Shown here one piece after another: positions 62,181 through 64,000 of a DNA stretch of 64,000 nt. The position numbers and the translations under genes are program-made. Position 1 is the first letter of the stretch. Each line of letters begins with the position of its first letter. This DNA is from Streptomyces dioscori (GTDB lineage Bacteria; Actinomycetota; Actinomycetes; Streptomycetales; Streptomycetaceae), in contig NZ_KZ679038.1 in NCBI RefSeq assembly GCF_003024195.1, positions 310,001-374,000 of the forward strand. Direction: 5' to 3'. The notes under the pieces are model-generated. The model had not been told where the DNA came from. It searched no databases and saw only the letters and a list, made by a program, of their open reading frames with translations.

Positions 62181-62761
62181 GTCCTGTCGTCACCTGGCGG
62201 CTGGGGGAGCGTGCCAGGCGTCGCCCGGCAGGCGGGAATGTGACGACACGGCCCGGGCGGGTGTCCACGTCCGACGGGCGGATTTTTGCGCGGGAAAGCC
62301 GTGGTGAGCGCCGGGCCGGCGAATGTACCGGTCCGGTGTGCGGACATGTCGCGCCCATGGTGGGACGCTGGTCGTGGCCGGCCGCTGACGCGCGAGTGCG
62401 CGGCGACGGCCGGAAGGCGCGAGGATCGAGGATTTCCCCCCGGCTCGGACCTCGCGCGACGCGCCCTCCCGGCGGTGCGAGATGGCGGGAGTTGCCTCTC
62501 TGGGCGCGCCTGGAGGACGAAGGCCGGAGCCGCGTAGTCGGCGATGCGGCTCCGGCCGGCCTCGCCGGTCGGCCACTGCCCGGGGCACGCAAGCCCTCGG
62601 CGTGGACCACGGTCCCACGACTCGTCCGGCACCGGCGCACGGCTGTGTGTCCGCAGGCGGGGTCGGTTTCCTCGGCCGATCACCGGGCACCCGTTCGATG
62701 ATCGGCCGTACAGCGGCAAGCCAGACCCGGCGCACTGCGCCCATGAGTACGGAGGACCACC
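62181..62761. other. Intergenic region, no supported gene
   Basis: 581 bp before the LPFR small protein. Several long open frames exist on both strands but are Arg/Pro/Gly-rich and lack ribosome sites and conserved features. The strong ribosome site GGAGGA of the next gene is at about 62750. Confidence 0.5.
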
Positions 62762-62890
62762 GTGTTGAAGGCAATCGCAGATGTTCTTCGCTCCATCGGC
62801 GGAGCCATCGCCACCGTCGTCACCCTGCCTTTCCGGGCCGTGGCACGGCTGTTCGGCGGCGCGTCGAGCTCCGCCCACGGACACCACTGA
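62762..62890 (+). CDS. LPFR-motif small protein
   Basis: 42 aa (GTG start at 62762, TGA at 62888-62890), too short for most gene callers. An excellent GGAGGA site lies 6 bp upstream. The sequence is an amphipathic/hydrophobic helix, LKAIADVLRSIGGAIATVV, followed by TLPFRAVARLFGGAS and a short His-rich end, matching the small LPFR-motif family widespread in Streptomyces. Function unknown; probably membrane-associated. Confidence 0.8.
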   Translation: MLKAIADVLRSIGGAIATVVTLPFRAVARLFGGASSSAHGHH

Positions 62891-63152
62891 CCGGCGGGTC
62901 GCGCGGCAACGCACCGGCCCTCCCCCGCAAGCCCGTGCCCGGCTGGAACCCCGTCCAGCCGGGCATGCGCATGCCACGGCCGTATCCGCGCCCCTCGGAA
63001 AACCGATACCGAAGGGCGGCGGCAGCGGACACCGCACGGCCAGAGCCGTGAGCGCCGCCACGAACCGACCCAGCTGGTCGAGACCGACCGTGGCACACGC
63101 GCACCGCGCTGCCGTTCGGGCCCGGCCACATCCAGCGCGTGTACCACCAAAA

Positions 63153-63350
63153 GCCGGGGCGCAGCCCCGCTTTCGAGGGGCGCGGGGAACGGCGCGAACA
63201 ACCCCCACCGAACCCGCAGCCAAACCGCCAAGCCGAGGCGCAGCCCCACCTTCCAGGGGCGCGAGGAACGGCGCGAACAACCCCCACCGAACCCGCAGCC
63301 GAAACGCAAGGCCGAGGCGCAGCCCCGCCGCCAAGGGGCGCGGGGAACTG
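63153..63350. repeat. Three copies of the interspersed GC repeat
   Basis: Three ~65-bp copies of GGCGCAGCCCC...AGGGGCGCG(G/A)GGAAC(G/T)GCGC, then (in two of them) GAACAACCCCCACCGAACCCGC. This is the same family as at 41.7 kb in the opposite orientation. They lie in the 491-bp gap after the LPFR gene and just past the end of the minus-strand gene at 63382. Internal AGCCCC/GGGGC arms can fold into hairpins. Confidence 0.85.
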
Positions 63351-63381
63351 CGCCCGCGAGCAGCCGCCGCCACTCGGTCTG

Positions 63382-63996
63382 CTACCGCGCCTCACGAACC
63401 TGGCGCTCAGCCCCGGCACGCGGCTCGGGAGCAGGACGCGCCGACTGCTGACGGGCGTAGTCGTGCCAGTACGCGGCGATCTCCGCCGTCTGCCGGATCA
63501 CCCGGTCCGGGGCGGGCGGAGCGGGCCACAACTGCAGGAGGTAGGAGTCCACCTGCGGCTCCTCGGCCAGTCGGGTGTCCTGCCGCCGCGCCGGATCCAT
63601 GCCCCGGCCGCAATGGCGCACCCGGTAGTCGATCTCGGCCAGATCCAGTTCCCAGCTGTCCTGCCCCGCCCACTCCGTGAGGGAGCTCCGCCCGGACACC
63701 GGACGGAAGGAGACCTCCACGACCTCCTCCCACACCGCATCCACCGGCGGAGCCTCGTCGTGCACTTCGACGGTGAAGCCGACCGATCCGGTGTGCAGAC
63801 CGGTCGTCAGCCACAGCGCGCCGGGGATCGCGGCTCCGCACAACCCTGACGTCTGCCCCGCGAACGCCTCCGCCAGACCCGGGCCGAAACTGTCCGGGTC
63901 GCTCTCGACATAGATCTGGCCGTAGTGCACGTGCACTTCGCCCTCGACCGGCCTGCGCACCACTACGACCTCCCCCACACCGGAGTCTGCCGACAC
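63382..63996 (-). CDS. Hypothetical protein at window edge
   Basis: 204 aa from a GTG at 63996; only four bases lie beyond it, so a start further right cannot be excluded. Segments VHVHYGQIYVESD, GSVGFTVEVHDEAP and EEVVEVSFRPVSG suggest a beta-rich soluble domain. The C-terminal part contains LLQLWPAPPAPDRVIRQT, typical of conserved actinobacterial hypothetical proteins. Function unknown. It ends next to the repeat cluster. Confidence 0.65.
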   Translation of the reverse strand: MSADSGVGEVVVVRRPVEGEVHVHYGQIYVESDPDSFGPGLAEAFAGQTSGLCGAAIPGALWLTTGLHTGSVGFTVEVHDEAPPVDAVWEEVVEVSFRPVSGRSSLTEWAGQDSWELDLAEIDYRVRHCGRGMDPARRQDTRLAEEPQVDSYLLQLWPAPPAPDRVIRQTAEIAAYWHDYARQQSARPAPEPRAGAERQVREAR

Positions 63997-64000
63997 GCTC

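Noticed and set aside
62177..63373. Long minus-strand frame of about 398 aa
   Set aside because: It passes through three intergenic repeats and the antisense of the LPFR gene, and is Arg/Gly/Pro-rich without conserved segments.

Overview
The window is a stretch of a high-GC actinomycete chromosome, almost certainly Streptomyces. The signs are strong G/C at third codon positions, GTG and TTG starts, rare TTA codons, many one-component regulators, small secreted proteins, an LPFR-motif small protein and a GC-rich interspersed repeat typical of the genus. No rRNA, tRNA, CRISPR array, insertion sequence or prophage was recognised.

Region 1 (1 to about 33.4 kb, all on the minus strand) is the right-hand part of a non-ribosomal peptide synthetase (NRPS) cluster. 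In transcription order it has a possible 48-aa leader ORF, a cytochrome P450, a stand-alone PBP/beta-lactamase-fold serine hydrolase with a lipocalin-like tail (SurE-type trans-acting cyclase), a 6335-aa NRPS (A-T, three C-A-T-E modules, C-A-T) and a second NRPS (C-A-T-E, C-A-T, C-A-T...) that runs off the left edge. The assembly line starts with an unacylated amino acid, makes a D-rich peptide, and probably releases it by head-to-tail cyclisation on the separate cyclase. Eight modules are visible. Module 3 looks valine-specific and module 7 threonine-specific. Modules 6 and 8 have acidic pockets suggesting basic residues. Modules 2 and 4 share one code, and modules 1 and 5 nearly so. The P450 and cyclase genes each carry two TTA codons, so production probably depends on the bldA tRNA. 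The product is not identified here.

Region 2 (34 to 44 kb) is ordinary chromosomal material: a lipoprotein, a beta-carbonic anhydrase, a two-domain VOC protein, a divergent pair of TetR regulators around a likely operator, an MSMEG_6728-family protein, an FAD amine-oxidase-like protein, a STAND/NB-ARC ATPase without a DNA-binding domain, an MpaB-family oxygenase and a DmpA-type P1 peptidase.

Region 3 (44.2 to 48.4 kb, minus) pairs a transmembrane Ser/Thr kinase with an unusual protein that fuses an FHA phosphothreonine reader to an FAD monooxygenase-like domain.

Region 4 (49 to 64 kb) holds an MFS exporter with one TTA codon, a ComB-family phosphatase, two aldo/keto reductases (one beside a divergent MmyB-type regulator), a cold-shock protein, several small secreted proteins, a translationally coupled PadR/membrane-protein pair, a DUF4184 membrane protein behind an inverted repeat, a lamin-tail secreted protein, a BASS transporter, a membrane-anchored XRE regulator with a ricin-like ectodomain, a DUF1963 protein and two hypothetical proteins.
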